Source: Aeromonas diversa CDC 2478-85
GTDB taxonomy: Bacteria > Pseudomonadota > Gammaproteobacteria > Enterobacterales > Aeromonadaceae
DNA length: 64,000 bases
NCBI RefSeq assembly: GCF_000819805.1
Contig: NZ_CDCE01000021.1
Location: 124,001 to 188,000, forward strand
Direction: 5' to 3'
Shown: in pieces, positions 41,617 through 51,420 of the stretch
Layout of the letters: each line of letters begins with the position of its first letter
Numbering within the stretch: the stretch's first letter is position 1
The notes under the pieces: model-generated
What the model saw: only the letters and a program-made list of their open reading frames with translations
What the model was told of the DNA's origin: nothing
Databases searched by the model: none
Position numbers and translations under genes: made by a program

Positions 41617-43178
41617 ATGCAACACACCGAGGTTAGTTCCCTCTCATCCTCCCCCAAGGGGTGGCTGAACCGCTTTCTCAATGGAATTGAGCGAGCCGGT
41701 AACAAGCTGCCCGACCCGGCCATGCTCTTCATCTACGCGCTGGGGTTGGTCTGGGTCGCCTCAGCCATCCTCGCCCAGTTTCAGTTTGATCTGGTCAACC
41801 CGCGCACCAGTGAGGCCGTGGTGGTCAACAACCTGTTGACCGGTGCGGCGCTGGCCGATTTTCTGGCCAACATGGTGACCACCTTCACCAGCTTTGCACC
41901 GCTCGGTATCGTGCTGGTGGCCATGCTGGGGGTCGGTGTGGCCGAGCAATCCGGCTTTATCGACACAGGTCTTAAGAAGTTGCTGCGGGTTACGCCGGCG
42001 CGCCTGCTGACCCCCATGCTGATCCTGGTGGCCATCGTCAGCCATACGGCGGCGGATGCGGGTTATGTGTTGGTCATTCCCATCGGCGGCATCATCTTCC
42101 ACGCGGCGGGACGTCATCCCCTCGCAGGCATAGCCGCGGCCTTTGCCGGCGTCTCTGGCGGGTTCGCCGCCAACTTCCTCCCCTCGGGGGGGATGCGTTG
42201 CTGCAAGGCTTCACCCAGACGGCGGCCCAGCTGCTTGACCCCAATTACATGGTCAATACCCTGTGTAACATCATCTTCACCGGGGCCTCTTCCCTGCTGA
42301 TCATTCTGGTCGGCTGGTACGTCACCGAGCGGATCGTCGAACCGCGTCTGCAGTCGGTGAAACTCGATGAGGATCTCGAGAGCGGTGCCGATATGGGGCG
42401 CTTTAGCGAGCAGGAGAGCCGCGCCTTTAACCGTGCCGGTCTGGCCATGTTGATGGGCCTGCTGGTGTTGGTTGCCGCCCTCTGGCCTGCCGATTCTCCC
42501 CTGCGTGCGGCCGATGGCTCCCTGACGACCTTTGCCGCCCCTGTGATGAAGTCCATCGTGCCCCTTATCTTCCTGCTGTTTGTGCTGCCGGGGATCGTCT
42601 ACGGCTTTGCCGCCGGCACGTTCAAGCAGAGCAAGGATGTGATCGATGCCATGTCGGCCACCATGAACAAGATGGGCTCCTACATGGTAATGGCCTTCTT
42701 CTGCGCGCTCTTTATCAAGGCGTTTGGGGATTCCAATCTGGGGACCCTGCTGGCCTTGGCCGGTGCCGAGGTGCTGCAGGCCATGGCGCTGCCCGGCCAG
42801 GTGACCATAGTGGGCATGATCCTGTTGACTGCGTGCGTCAATCTGGTGGTAGGCTCGGCTTCTGCCAAGTGGGCGCTCATCAGCCCGATCCTGGTTCCCA
42901 TGCTGATGGCGGTGGGTATCTCCCCCGAGCTGACCCAGGCGGCCTATCGCGTCGGTGACTCCTCCACCAACATCATCACCCCCCTGATGGTCTTCTTCCC
43001 CCTGGTGGTGGTCTATTGCCAGCGCTATGTGAAGAGCACCGGCATTGGCACCCTGGTCTCCATGATGCTGCCGTACTCCATTGCCTTCCTGGTGAGCTGG
43101 ACTCTGTTCCTGCTGACTTACTGGGCGCTGGGCTTCCCGCTGGGATTACAGGCACCCTACACCTATCCCGCACCCTGA
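41617..43178 (+). pseudogene. AbgT-family transporter gene broken by a -1 frameshift
   Basis: AbgT-family inner-membrane transporters carry p-aminobenzoyl-glutamate or, in some members, sulfonamides outward. Codons from 41617 encode the first 190 residues (starting MQHTEVSS, with DPAMLFIYALG and AAFAGVSGGFAANFLPSGG). The family match then continues in another frame from about 42192 (DALLQGFTQTAAQLL) to 43178. The switch falls in a run of seven G at 42186-42192; eight G would restore one frame of about 520 residues, aligning with the E. coli AbgT segment ANLLIVTTDVLLSG. AAGGA precedes the ATG. It may be a true pseudogene, a phase-variable tract or a sequencing error. Confidence 0.85.
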
Positions 43179-43186
43179 TGCGGCAG

Positions 43187-43217
43187 ACGGGGAGACTTGG
43201 GTCTCCCCGTTTTTTTG
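43187..43217 (+). terminator. Rho-independent terminator after abgT-like gene
   Basis: A 10-bp stem (ACGGGGAGAC with GTCTCCCCGT), tetraloop TTGG and a T7 run follow the stop by 8 bases. Confidence 0.92.
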
Positions 43218-43250
43218 GGTAGAGTGGCGTGACGCCTTCAGGAGACCATC

Positions 43251-43976
43251 ATGAATTCCGTTGTCGAACTCATTCTCAACCATCGCTCCATTCGCAAGTT
43301 TACCGGCGAGGCGATTTCCCCGACCCAGCTCGACGAGATTCTTGCCGCGGCTCAAAGCGCTGCCAGCTCCAGTTTTCTGCAGACCACCACGATATTGCGC
43401 ATCACAGACCCCGCGTTGCGTGCCCGGTTGGCCACCTTGGCCGGTGAGCAGCCCTATGTGGCCGATGCGGCCGAGTTTCTGGTCTTCTGCGTCGACTATC
43501 ATCGCCATCGTGTCGTGGCCCCCGAGGCCAAGACGGGGTTTACCGAGCAGCTGCTGATCGGGGCCATCGACGGGGCTCTTATGGCGCAGAATGCCCTGTT
43601 GGCTGCCCAGTCGATGGGGTTAGGCGGTGTCTATATCGGTGGACTGCGTAATCATCCGGATCACGTGGTCGAGGCGTTGGCCCTGCCACAGGAGGTGTTT
43701 CCTCTCTTTGGGCTCTGTCTTGGTCATCCGGCCCAGCAGCCCGAGCGCAAGCCGCGCCTGCCTCGCGCCCTGGTGGTCCATGAGAACCGTTATCCCGCCC
43801 GGCTCGATGAGGCGCTGTTGGCCCAATACGATGCTGACATGGTGGCCTACTATCAGAGTCGAAGCCGCAACCAGAAGAGCCAGAGCTGGAGTGGACAGAT
43901 CCGCAGCATATTGGGTAAGGAGTCGCGCCCATTTATGCAGGCCAGCTTGCAAAAGCAGGGTTTTTTACTCAAGTGA
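43251..43976 (+). CDS. nfsA: Oxygen-insensitive NADPH nitroreductase
   Basis: FMN enzyme that reduces nitroaromatics, nitrofurans and quinones by two electrons with NADPH. The 241-residue protein has the NfsA start HRSIRKFTGEAI, FMN-binding SSFLQTTTI and GLGGVYIGGLRNHP, and the C-terminal QSWSGQIRSILGKESRPFMQASLQKQGF that marks NfsA over NfsB. CAGGAGA precedes the ATG. It stands alone after a terminator. Confidence 0.94.
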   Translation: MNSVVELILNHRSIRKFTGEAISPTQLDEILAAAQSAASSSFLQTTTILRITDPALRARLATLAGEQPYVADAAEFLVFCVDYHRHRVVAPEAKTGFTEQLLIGAIDGALMAQNALLAAQSMGLGGVYIGGLRNHPDHVVEALALPQEVFPLFGLCLGHPAQQPERKPRLPRALVVHENRYPARLDEALLAQYDADMVAYYQSRSRNQKSQSWSGQIRSILGKESRPFMQASLQKQGFLLK

Positions 43977-44105
43977 CTCAAGAAGCGGGCGATTGGAGCC
44001 GATGGAGAGAAGGGTCTTCTCTCCACCTGGTTAGACCGGGCTACCGAAAGCAGACTTCATGTTGTAGGATCAAATGATTAGGACAAAGTCTGAACGAGGA
44101 ACGTC

Positions 44106-44870
44106 ATGATTTTAACCTTGGTACTGCTGTCGATAGGCGCACTGCTGTTTCTGGTGATCGCCTACAACGTGGTACAGCAGTACAAACAGAAGGTCGAGTC
44201 CGACAAGCGTGCCACCATAGCTCGCTACAAGGCTATCGCCGATGAGACTGAGGCTATTTTGCTCAACGTCAATCTGCTCCCGTTTACCAAGGCGCTGGTG
44301 CTGATCCTGCAACATCGCATTCTCGATGCCTACCGCGCCATTGCACAGGCCTCTCCTGGCCATGCCCAGATCAAGCAGCGTATCGCCGATACCCAGAGCC
44401 AGATCAACAATGTGCAGGAGAACTATCGCACGCCGGATGACTCCTTCCGGGCCCCTGATTCGGATCGCCAGGCCATTCAGATGTTGCAGACGGTCAAGAA
44501 GATGCGGGCGGTATTGAGGGTGGAGCACAACAAGGGGAAGATAGACCCTCAGGGATTTGCACAAGAAGATCGCCGTCTCGAGTTGATGCAGCTGAAGGTG
44601 AATATCGCCAACCTGACCCAGAGAGCGCGCGAAGCCCAGGCGAACGGGCAGTTTGGCTCCTGCCGCCAAATGCTGCTCAAGGGGTTGACTGTGCTGGGCA
44701 ATGTGTCAGACAAGGACGCCTATCTGATCGCTCGGGAAGAGGACATGCGCCAGGCGATCCAGGACTTGGACAACATGCTGCAAAGCGAAAGCCAGAAAGA
44801 GCTGCAAAATATCAAGGACAAAGAGGCCGACGAGCTCGATGTTCTGTTTCAACCCAAGAAGAAGTGGTAG
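44106..44870 (+). CDS. Membrane-anchored coiled-coil protein of unknown function
   Basis: I do not know a function. The 254-residue protein has one N-terminal membrane helix (residues 2-22, ILTLVLLSIGALLFLVIAYNV) and then a long helical, Gln/Lys/Glu-rich body (25-245) that predicts as coiled coil, with a short break near 105-118 (RTPDDSFRAPDSDRQ). It ends in LFQPKKKW. GAGGAACG lies before the ATG. It ends 3 bases before yecM, so the two are probably cotranscribed. It could be a scaffold or an envelope protein with a cytoplasmic coil. Confidence 0.7.
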   Translation: MILTLVLLSIGALLFLVIAYNVVQQYKQKVESDKRATIARYKAIADETEAILLNVNLLPFTKALVLILQHRILDAYRAIAQASPGHAQIKQRIADTQSQINNVQENYRTPDDSFRAPDSDRQAIQMLQTVKKMRAVLRVEHNKGKIDPQGFAQEDRRLELMQLKVNIANLTQRAREAQANGQFGSCRQMLLKGLTVLGNVSDKDAYLIAREEDMRQAIQDLDNMLQSESQKELQNIKDKEADELDVLFQPKKKW

Positions 44871-44873
44871 TCC

Positions 44874-45410
44874 ATGTCTCATCCTCTCGATGCTACTCTG
44901 GGGCCGCAAGGCCCCTTTGTTTCTCTGCTCCTCGCGCAGCTCGCCGAGCTGGGTATAGAGGCGGCTTACCCGGTCGATCACCTCTGCTATCGCGCCGCCA
45001 GCAATCAGGAGTACCTGCATCTGCGAGCCTTACTCAAGCAGGAGGGCACGCTGTTGGTGGAGGGCATGATAGGTGGGCGCCCGATTGCCACCTATCGATA
45101 CCATCAACCCGTGCTGGCCGGGGCTGTCACTGTGCCCTGTATCGAGTTGGCCGCCCCCAAGCCGGGTCGCTGTCATCAGAGCGGTCTCGAACATATCGAG
45201 CTGGTGGTTCCCTCGCTTGAGGGCTTGATCGCAACCCATCCTCAGTGTGCGTTTCGCACCGATAATCAGCACAGCCTTCGTAACCCCGACATAGCGCTGA
45301 CCCTTGGGGGAGGGCAGGTGAAATTCCATCTGCAAGCGCTGGATTCGGTGATCGCCGACGAGGTGGCTCGGGGGGAGGTGGTCCCTGTGCCCGAGGCCTA
45401 TTGGGGCTGA
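44874..45410 (+). CDS. yecM: YecM-family protein (VOC-like fold)
   Basis: The 178-residue protein matches the YecM family, whose E. coli member has a vicinal-oxygen-chelate-like fold and no known activity. It has the YPVDHLCYRAAS start (conserved HLCYR) and the KPGRCHQSGLEHIELVVPSLE block, whose His and Glu could bind metal. It lies 3 bases after the coiled-coil protein gene. Its end overlaps the end of the convergent MFS gene by 13 bases. Confidence 0.85.
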   Translation: MSHPLDATLGPQGPFVSLLLAQLAELGIEAAYPVDHLCYRAASNQEYLHLRALLKQEGTLLVEGMIGGRPIATYRYHQPVLAGAVTVPCIELAAPKPGRCHQSGLEHIELVVPSLEGLIATHPQCAFRTDNQHSLRNPDIALTLGGGQVKFHLQALDSVIADEVARGEVVPVPEAYWG

Positions 45411-46612
45411 GGCTTGGGATGGGAAGCGGGCGCCTCGGGCTTGTAGCGGCCAAGAAAGAGGCTGCTCCCCAGCGTCAGCAGCAACACCAGCACCATGCCG
45501 ATGACCATGCCCCTGAGCCCACCCCATTCCCAGAAGGGGTGGAGGTAGAGCCCACCCAGACTGGCCCCCAGGTAGTAGGCGATAAGGTAGAGAGAGGAGG
45601 CGATGGCACGATGCTCCCTCACGTGCTGTCCTACCCAGCTGCTGGCGCTGGCATGGGTCAAGAAAAAGCCGAAGCTGGCCACCAGCAGTCCACCCAGGAT
45701 CCCCGCCAGAGAGCCCAATAGCAGGAGCAGAGCGCCACTTATCATGATGATGATGCCGCCGGCCATGGTGTGCGCCGTACCTAGCTGGCGGTTGATGCGC
45801 CCGCTCAGAGAAGAGGCCAGGGTGCCGCTCAGGTAGGTCAGAAAGAGCAGACCAAGCCACTGGGTTGGCAAGCTAAAGGGGGGGTGGCTGAGCATAAAGG
45901 TGAGGTAACTGTATTGGTTGAGAAAGACCATGAAGTTGAGGCCGCCAATCAGATAGGCCCCCACCAGTAGCGGTGAGCCAAGGTGTTGGCGCAGCGCCAT
46001 GACCAGCTCGCCCGGGCGTGCACTGGCTGGACGAAAGCCCTGTTGGGGTGGCAATAACCAATAGACCAGAGGCAGAAGCAGCAGGCTGATGAGGCCAATC
46101 CCGAGAAAGGCTTGCTGCCAGCTTCCCAGCGCGCCTGCCAGTAGACCCGCCACCACCCGGCCGGCAATGCCTCCAAGGGAGTTGGCGGCTATGTAGATCC
46201 CCACCGCGCTGATCAGTGCGCGTTTACTGAACTCCTCACCCATATAGGCGACTGCCGTCGCGGGCAGGCCGGCCAACAGGATCCCTTGGACAAAACGCAG
46301 CAGCAGCAACCAGCTGAAGTTGTCGAGCGAGGAGATCAGCATAGAGAGTGTGATGGCGCCAGAGAGCGTGGCCAGCATCACGAGGCGTCGCCCGTGACGA
46401 TCGGCGATCCTGGCCATGGGCAGTAGACCGAGTGCCAGACCCGCCGTGGTGGCCGAGAGGGCCGCTCCCGCCTCGAGGGGGGGGATGGTGAACTGGGCGG
46501 CCAGTAAGGGGAGTAAGGGGTGAGCCTGGTAGAGATTGAGAAAAACGAGAAACGAGCCCAGCCCGAGGGCGAGGGTGGCGCGCCACCAGTGCCGAGTTCC
46601 TTGATCGATCAT
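45398..46612 (-). CDS. Major-facilitator transporter, YnfM-like
   Basis: The 404-residue protein has twelve predicted helices and MFS loop motifs (PMARIADRHGRRLVM between helices 2 and 3; SSWVGQHVREHRAIASSLYLIAYYLGASLGG later). Its overall pattern follows E. coli YnfM, a putative drug exporter also divergent from a LysR gene (ynfL). The substrate is unknown. The ATG at 46612 has AGGAGA 6 bases upstream. It is divergent from the LysR regulator at 46705, its likely controller. Confidence 0.87.
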   Translation of the reverse strand: MIDQGTRHWWRATLALGLGSFLVFLNLYQAHPLLPLLAAQFTIPPLEAGAALSATTAGLALGLLPMARIADRHGRRLVMLATLSGAITLSMLISSLDNFSWLLLLRFVQGILLAGLPATAVAYMGEEFSKRALISAVGIYIAANSLGGIAGRVVAGLLAGALGSWQQAFLGIGLISLLLLPLVYWLLPPQQGFRPASARPGELVMALRQHLGSPLLVGAYLIGGLNFMVFLNQYSYLTFMLSHPPFSLPTQWLGLLFLTYLSGTLASSLSGRINRQLGTAHTMAGGIIIMISGALLLLLGSLAGILGGLLVASFGFFLTHASASSWVGQHVREHRAIASSLYLIAYYLGASLGGLYLHPFWEWGGLRGMVIGMVLVLLLTLGSSLFLGRYKPEAPASHPKPQPQ

Positions 46613-46676
46613 GTGATGTCTCCTGTCGCTGTGCACAGGGTAGTGGGCACGTCGTCATAAAAATAATATATTTAAA

Positions 46677-46691
46677 TGATGTTAATCATCA
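46677..46691. promoter_or_regulatory. Candidate LysR operator between MFS and LysR genes
   Basis: TGATG-N5-CATCA is a perfect inverted repeat in the AT-rich 92-base gap between the divergent genes, close to the lysR start. LysR-type regulators commonly bind such dyads next to their own gene. Confidence 0.4.
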
Positions 46692-46704
46692 CAGGATGTG
46701 ATGG

Positions 46705-47580
46705 ATGGATCTGAAGCAACTCACCTATCTGGTCGCCGTGGCCGATACCGGCTCCTTTACCGCCGCGGCCCAGCGCCATCACGTGGCTCAATCTGCTGTC
46801 AGCATGGCCATCGCCCGCCTGGAGCAGCGCCTCGAGCTCAAGCTGTTCGAGCGCCAGGATCGCCGGGTGCGCATCACCCCGGAGGGGGAGGTACTGCTGA
46901 CCCATGCCAGGCGACTGTTGCAGCAAGCCGAGCGTGCCGAGCGGGAGATGGAGGAGCTCAAGAGTCTGGTGCGGGGTGAGGTGCGTATCGGCATCCCCTT
47001 CATGATGGGTTCTTATTTTTTCCCTCCCATCCTGATGGCATTCAAACATCGCTTCCCCGGGCTACGCATCGAGGTGGACGAGGCCGGAACCCGGGATCTG
47101 CTGTCACGCATGGCGACCGGGGAGTTGGACTTGGCGATCCTGATCGCCTCCGACCTGCCCGCCGAGTTGGTGGGCGCCCGGCTGGTGCGTGAGGAGATGG
47201 TCGCCGTGGTAGGGCAGGATCACCCCTGGCGCGCCGAGCCGAGCATCACCCTCGAGACCTTCTTCGAAGAGGAGTTGGCCCTCTTTCGGCAGGGGTTTTA
47301 TCACAGGGAGCACATGGAAAGCCTCGCCAGAGAGGCCGGGGTGACGCCCAGGATTGCCTTCGAGAGCAACCTCATTCCCCTGCACAAGGCCGTGGTGAGG
47401 CAGGGGTTTGCGGTGAGCACCTTACTGAGGATGGCCATCGAGGAAGATGACGATCTGTTCGCCGTTCCTTTCACGCCCCCTATCTATCTGGAGCTGTGTG
47501 TGGCCTGGCACCGTGATGAAACCCTGTCGAGGGCCAACCGTGCTTTGCGCGACTTCCTGTTGGAGCAGTGTCCCGCCTGA
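46705..47580 (+). CDS. LysR-family regulator divergent from MFS transporter
   Basis: The 291-residue LysR-type regulator has an N-terminal winged helix (LTYLVAVADTGSFTAAAQRHHVAQSAVSMAIARLEQ) and an effector domain from about residue 90. The divergent pairing with an MFS exporter matches the ynfL-ynfM layout of E. coli, so it probably controls the transporter in response to an unknown compound. AGGA lies 8 bases before the ATG. A GC hairpin (47589-47605) follows the gene and precedes the convergent ribA. Confidence 0.87.
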   Translation: MDLKQLTYLVAVADTGSFTAAAQRHHVAQSAVSMAIARLEQRLELKLFERQDRRVRITPEGEVLLTHARRLLQQAERAEREMEELKSLVRGEVRIGIPFMMGSYFFPPILMAFKHRFPGLRIEVDEAGTRDLLSRMATGELDLAILIASDLPAELVGARLVREEMVAVVGQDHPWRAEPSITLETFFEEELALFRQGFYHREHMESLAREAGVTPRIAFESNLIPLHKAVVRQGFAVSTLLRMAIEEDDDLFAVPFTPPIYLELCVAWHRDETLSRANRALRDFLLEQCPA

Positions 47581-47588
47581 TATGACAA

Positions 47589-47605
47589 GGCCCCGTAGCG
47601 GGGCC
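47589..47605. terminator. Hairpin between lysR and ribA (convergent)
   Basis: GGCCCCG and CGGGGCC pair across three bases between the two stops. No T run follows on either strand, so termination strength is doubtful. Confidence 0.45.
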
Positions 47606-47612
47606 CTGGCGC

Positions 47613-48206
47613 TCATCGTTTGAGCATATGGTCGAGTTTATCTGCCTTGGTCGAGAGGTAGAACTCGTTGTAGGGGTTGCGCCCCTCTTGCAGAGGCACC
47701 CTCTCGGAGACCCTTATCCCGAAAGACTCCATCGCCTTGACCTTGCGCGGGTTGTTGGTCATCAGACGCAGAGAGTGAACACCGAGTAGCTCTAGCATAT
47801 CGGCGCAGATGCGGTAGTCGCGCTGGTCCGCGGCAAAGCCCAGTGCCACGTTGGCTTCGACCGTATCGGCCCCCTGATCTTGCAGGTGATAGGCCCGGAT
47901 CTTGTTGAGTAACCCGATCCCGCGTCCCTCCTGACGTACATAGAGCAATACGCCGCGCCCCTCTTTGGCGATATTCTGCAAGGCCGCCTGAAGCTGAAAA
48001 CCACAGTCGCAGCGCAGACTGAACAGGGCGTCGCCGGTGAGACACTCGGAGTGAATACGCCCCAGCACCGGGGTGTCGGTGGTGATATCGCCCATCACCA
48101 GGGCGACATGATCTTTATTCGAGCCCACTTCCTGGAATCCAACCATGGTGAAGATGCCCCAGGGGGTGGGAAGCTTGGATTGAGCGATCAGGGTAACGCT
48201 GCTCAC
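47613..48206 (-). CDS. ribA: GTP cyclohydrolase II
   Basis: First enzyme of riboflavin synthesis: opens GTP to 2,5-diamino-6-ribosylamino-pyrimidinone phosphate with loss of formate. The 197-residue protein has the zinc site in [18 protein letters not shown] (three Cys) and the [22 protein letters not shown] block with catalytic residues. The start is set at GTG 48206 because AAGGAG lies 7 bases upstream and the length matches E. coli RibA (196). The open frame runs further upstream without support. It stands alone; no FMN riboswitch is visible upstream. Confidence 0.93.
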   Translation of the reverse strand: MSSVTLIAQSKLPTPWGIFTMVGFQEVGSNKDHVALVMGDITTDTPVLGRIHSECLTGDALFSLRCDCGFQLQAALQNIAKEGRGVLLYVRQEGRGIGLLNKIRAYHLQDQGADTVEANVALGFAADQRDYRICADMLELLGVHSLRLMTNNPRKVKAMESFGIRVSERVPLQEGRNPYNEFYLSTKADKLDHMLKR

Positions 48207-48439
48207 GGGGACTCCTTTACAACTATCGAGGCCTAAGAGGGGCACAGTGTAACGTGACCAGATTACTTGAGCCACCTTGATAAGGCCCTGTCAACTGTCA
48301 GGTCTAAGGCCGGAAGGATAAAAATGCAGCGATTAATCCGGTGTTGGCATTTTGCGTCTCCCCCCGACTCCCCCACTTCCGATATACTCCCCCTCCAATC
48401 ATGGTTAGCCGCTTGTGGCGGTGTAATTGAGGAGGATGT

Positions 48440-49132
48440 ATGCCAGTTCCGGCCCCTGTAATGACAATCGATGGCCCCAGCGGGGCAGGCAAGGGAACCC
48501 TGTGCCAGTTACTCGCCGAGCGACTGGGATGGCATCTGCTCGATTCCGGCGCCATCTACCGGGTGCTCGCCCTGGCGGCCCTGCACCACGATGTAGAGCT
48601 GGACTCCGAAGCGGCACTGGTGCCGCTGGCCGCCCACCTCGACATTCAGTTTGTGGTGGAAGAGGGTCAGGTGCGCGCCGTATTGGAGGGGGAGGATGTC
48701 TCCCGCTCTATCCGCACCGAAGAGGTAGGCAATGCGGCGAGCAAGGTAGCCGCCTTCCCACGGGTTCGTGAGGCCCTGTTGCGTCGGCAGCGTGCGTTTC
48801 GCCAGGGCCCCGGCCTCATCGCCGATGGCCGCGACATGGGGACCGTGGTCTTCCCAGATGCAGAGGTGAAGGTATTCCTCGATGCCAGCGCCGAGGAGCG
48901 AGCCAACCGGCGCTATAAGCAGTTGCAAGAAAAGGGCTTTGATGTTAGCTTTGAGCGTCTTTTGACCGAGATTAAAGAGCGTGACGATCGCGACCGCAAC
49001 CGTGCTGTCGCCCCGCTGCGCCCGGCAGAGGACGCCTTGGTGGTGGACTCCACCAGCATGACCATCGACGAGGTTGTCGAGCGTGTCATGTCCTATGCTG
49101 TCAGTAAATTAGGTGATGTCGGCTCACGCTGA
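48440..49132 (+). CDS. cmk: Cytidylate kinase
   Basis: Phosphorylates CMP and dCMP with ATP. The 230-residue protein has the P-loop [10 protein letters not shown] (residues 12-21), the [13 protein letters not shown] nucleotide-binding stretch and the [17 protein letters not shown] lid region of bacterial CMP kinases. GGAGGATGT precedes the ATG. It is upstream of rpsA as in E. coli, 95 bases away, and rpsA is probably partly transcribed with it. The 233-base gap to ribA holds no gene. Confidence 0.96.
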   Translation: MPVPAPVMTIDGPSGAGKGTLCQLLAERLGWHLLDSGAIYRVLALAALHHDVELDSEAALVPLAAHLDIQFVVEEGQVRAVLEGEDVSRSIRTEEVGNAASKVAAFPRVREALLRRQRAFRQGPGLIADGRDMGTVVFPDAEVKVFLDASAEERANRRYKQLQEKGFDVSFERLLTEIKERDDRDRNRAVAPLRPAEDALVVDSTSMTIDEVVERVMSYAVSKLGDVGSR

Positions 49133-49142
49133 CATCGGTTGT

Positions 49143-49227
49143 CTGTTTCATGGATGAAACAGATTAGTAAAAACAGCCCCGCTTGAGCCGGAATGCCGAG
49201 TGGATGTTTATTTTTGTGACATAAACA
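49143..49227 (+). promoter_or_regulatory. rpsA translation initiation leader with hairpins, no Shine-Dalgarno
   Basis: Two stems are visible: CTGTTTCAT with ATGAAACAG (49143-49162) and TGTTTAT with ATAAACA (49205-49227), the second ending right at the rpsA ATG. No GGAG-like site lies near the start. In E. coli the rpsA leader is likewise structured, lacks a Shine-Dalgarno and is repressed by S1 itself. The same control is inferred here. Confidence 0.6.
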
Positions 49228-50901
49228 ATGACTGAATCTTTTGCTCAACTCTTTGAAGAGTCCCTGAAAGCCGTAGAAACCCGTCAGGGCTCTATCGTTA
49301 AGGGTACCGTAGTTGCCATCGAGAACGGTTTCGTTCTGGTTGACGCCGGTCTGAAATCTGAATCTGCCATCCCGGCAGAAGAGTTCAAGAACGCCATGGG
49401 CGAGCTGGAAATCAACGTGGGCGACCTCGTTGACGTAGCGCTGGACTCTATCGAAGATGGTTTCGGCGAAACCAAGCTGTCCCGTGAAAAAGCCAAGCGC
49501 CACGAAGCCTGGCTGCAGCTGGAGAAGGCCTACGAAGAGCAGGCCACCGTTATCGGTGTTATCAACGGCAAGGTCAAGGGTGGTTTCACCGTTGAACTGA
49601 ACGGCATCCGTGCCTTCCTGCCGGGTTCTCTGGTTGACGTGCGTCCGATCCGTGACACCGCTCACCTGGAAAACAAAGAGCTGGAATTCAAGGTCATCAA
49701 GCTGGACCAGAAGCGCAACAACGTTGTCGTTTCCCGTCGTGCCGTGATCGAGACCGAGAACACCTCCGAGCGCGAAAGCCTGCTGGCCAACCTGCAAGAA
49801 GGCCAGGAAGTTAAGGGTATCGTTAAGAACCTGACCGACTACGGTGCCTTCGTTGATCTGGGCGGCGTTGACGGCCTGCTGCACATCACCGACATGGCTT
49901 GGAAGCGCGTTAAGCATCCGTCCGAGATCGTGAACGTTGGCGATGAAATCACCGTTAAGGTTCTGAAGTTCGACCGCGAGCGTACCCGTGTATCCCTGGG
50001 TCTGAAGCAGCTGGGCGAAGATCCGTGGGTTGCTATCGCCAAGCGTTACCCGGAGAACACCCGTCTGACCGGTCGCGTGACCAACCTGACCGACTACGGC
50101 TGCTTCGTTGAAATCGAAGAAGGCGTTGAAGGCCTGGTACACGTTTCCGAGATGGACTGGACCAACAAGAACATCCACCCCTCCAAGGTTGTTAACGTTG
50201 GTGACGTGGTTGAAGTGATGGTCCTGGACATCGACGAAGAGCGTCGTCGTATCTCCCTGGGTCTGAAGCAGTGCAAGTCCAACCCGTGGCAGCAGTTCGC
50301 TGAAACCCACGCCAAGGGTGACCGCGTCTCCGGTAAGATCAAGTCCATCACCGACTTCGGTATCTTCATCGGTCTGGACGGCGGCATCGACGGTCTGGTT
50401 CACCTGTCCGACATCTCCTGGAACAACCAGGGTGACGAAGCCGTTCGCGAGTTCAAGAAGGGCGACGAGATCGAAGCCGTTGTTCTGCAAGTGGATCCGG
50501 AGCGCGAGCGCATCTCCCTGGGCGTGAAGCAGATCGAAGAAGACCCGTTCAACAAGTACCTGTCTGACAACAAGAAAGGTGCTATCGTGAAGGGTAAGGT
50601 AATCGAAGTTGACGCCAAGGGTGCAGTGATCGAGCTGGCCGACGGTGTTGAAGGTTACCTGCGTGCTTCTGACGCTTCCCGTGACCGTGTTGAGGACGCC
50701 ACTCTGGTCCTGTCTGCCGGTGACGAAGTTGAAGCCAAGTTCATGGGCGTTGATCGCAAGAACCGCACCGTAAGCCTGTCTGTCCGTGCTAAGGACGAAG
50801 CTGAAGAGCGCGTTGCCATCGACACTCTGAACCAGCAGCAAGACGATGCCGTGTTCAGCAACGCCATGGCTGAGGCTTTCAAAGCCGCCAAGGGTGAGTA
50901 A
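49228..50901 (+). CDS. rpsA: 30S ribosomal protein S1
   Basis: RNA-binding ribosomal protein needed to load most mRNAs on the 30S subunit. The 557-residue protein (E. coli also 557) is built of six S1/OB repeats (from about residues 20, 105, 190, 277, 364 and 450) with recurrent GxVxxLTDYGxFV-like strands. Codon choice differs from nearby genes (many GTT, CGT, GAA, CTG), as expected for a very highly expressed gene. It lies between cmk and ihfB as in E. coli and has its own terminator. Confidence 0.99.
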   Translation: MTESFAQLFEESLKAVETRQGSIVKGTVVAIENGFVLVDAGLKSESAIPAEEFKNAMGELEINVGDLVDVALDSIEDGFGETKLSREKAKRHEAWLQLEKAYEEQATVIGVINGKVKGGFTVELNGIRAFLPGSLVDVRPIRDTAHLENKELEFKVIKLDQKRNNVVVSRRAVIETENTSERESLLANLQEGQEVKGIVKNLTDYGAFVDLGGVDGLLHITDMAWKRVKHPSEIVNVGDEITVKVLKFDRERTRVSLGLKQLGEDPWVAIAKRYPENTRLTGRVTNLTDYGCFVEIEEGVEGLVHVSEMDWTNKNIHPSKVVNVGDVVEVMVLDIDEERRRISLGLKQCKSNPWQQFAETHAKGDRVSGKIKSITDFGIFIGLDGGIDGLVHLSDISWNNQGDEAVREFKKGDEIEAVVLQVDPERERISLGVKQIEEDPFNKYLSDNKKGAIVKGKVIEVDAKGAVIELADGVEGYLRASDASRDRVEDATLVLSAGDEVEAKFMGVDRKNRTVSLSVRAKDEAEERVAIDTLNQQQDDAVFSNAMAEAFKAAKGE

Positions 50902-50917
50902 TCCTTGAGCCATGAAG

Positions 50918-50945
50918 AGGGCGGCATTGCGCCGCCCTTTTTTAT
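50918..50945 (+). terminator. Rho-independent terminator of rpsA
   Basis: An 8-bp stem (AGGGCGGC with GCCGCCCT), five-base loop and T run lie 17 bases after rpsA. Confidence 0.9.
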
Positions 50946-50986
50946 CTCAATGTCTCGCGAATGAATGAGGAAAGGAGAGTAATTCC

Positions 50987-51271
50987 ATGACCAAATCAGA
51001 CCTCATCGAACAGTTGGCCGCCAGCCGTATGCAAATGCCCGCCAAGGATGTTGAGGCCGCCGTGAAGGAAATCCTCGAGCAGATGGCGTCCACCCTTCAG
51101 AAAGGGGATCGCATCGAGATCCGTGGTTTTGGCAGCTTCTCCCTGCACTACCGTGCACCACGCGTTGGACGCAATCCCAAGACGGGTGACAAGGTTGAGC
51201 TCACCGGCAAGTATGTTCCTCACTTCAAGCCGGGCAAGGAGCTACGTGAGCGAGTCAATATCGCAGACTAA
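50987..51271 (+). CDS. ihfB: Integration host factor beta subunit
   Basis: DNA-bending protein that pairs with IHF alpha and shapes promoters, recombination sites and origins. The 94-residue protein matches E. coli IhfB in length and motif: [11 protein letters not shown] start and [12 protein letters not shown], with the proline that intercalates into DNA. AAGGAGAG lies before the ATG. It follows rpsA after a terminator, as in E. coli. Confidence 0.97.
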   Translation: MTKSDLIEQLAASRMQMPAKDVEAAVKEILEQMASTLQKGDRIEIRGFGSFSLHYRAPRVGRNPKTGDKVELTGKYVPHFKPGKELRERVNIAD

Positions 51272-51285
51272 GGTGTTGCAGAAAC

Positions 51286-51309
51286 GGCATACTCGGGTAT
51301 GCCTTTTTT
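51286..51309 (+). terminator. Rho-independent terminator of ihfB
   Basis: GGCATAC-TCGG-GTATGCC followed by T6 lies 14 bases after ihfB. Confidence 0.9.
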
Positions 51310-51420
51310 CTTTTGGCGCATTGCCCCCCTCTTTTCCCGTCACGCCGTGTATTCGCGCTAGTCTCTTATCGCTTTTTTGGGGATAATCATCAGGTTAACC
51401 GCAAGCAATAGGGGATGCTT

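Noticed and set aside
42181-42200. Programmed -1 frameshifting in the AbgT-family gene
   Set aside because: No downstream stimulating structure or known precedent in this family; error, decay or phase variation are simpler.
48207-48439. FMN riboswitch upstream of ribA or another leader before cmk
   Set aside because: None of the RFN-element conserved blocks is present in the gap.
49093-50913. A 606-codon frame antisense to rpsA
   Set aside because: It mirrors the repeated S1 domains of rpsA on the opposite strand and has no ribosome site.
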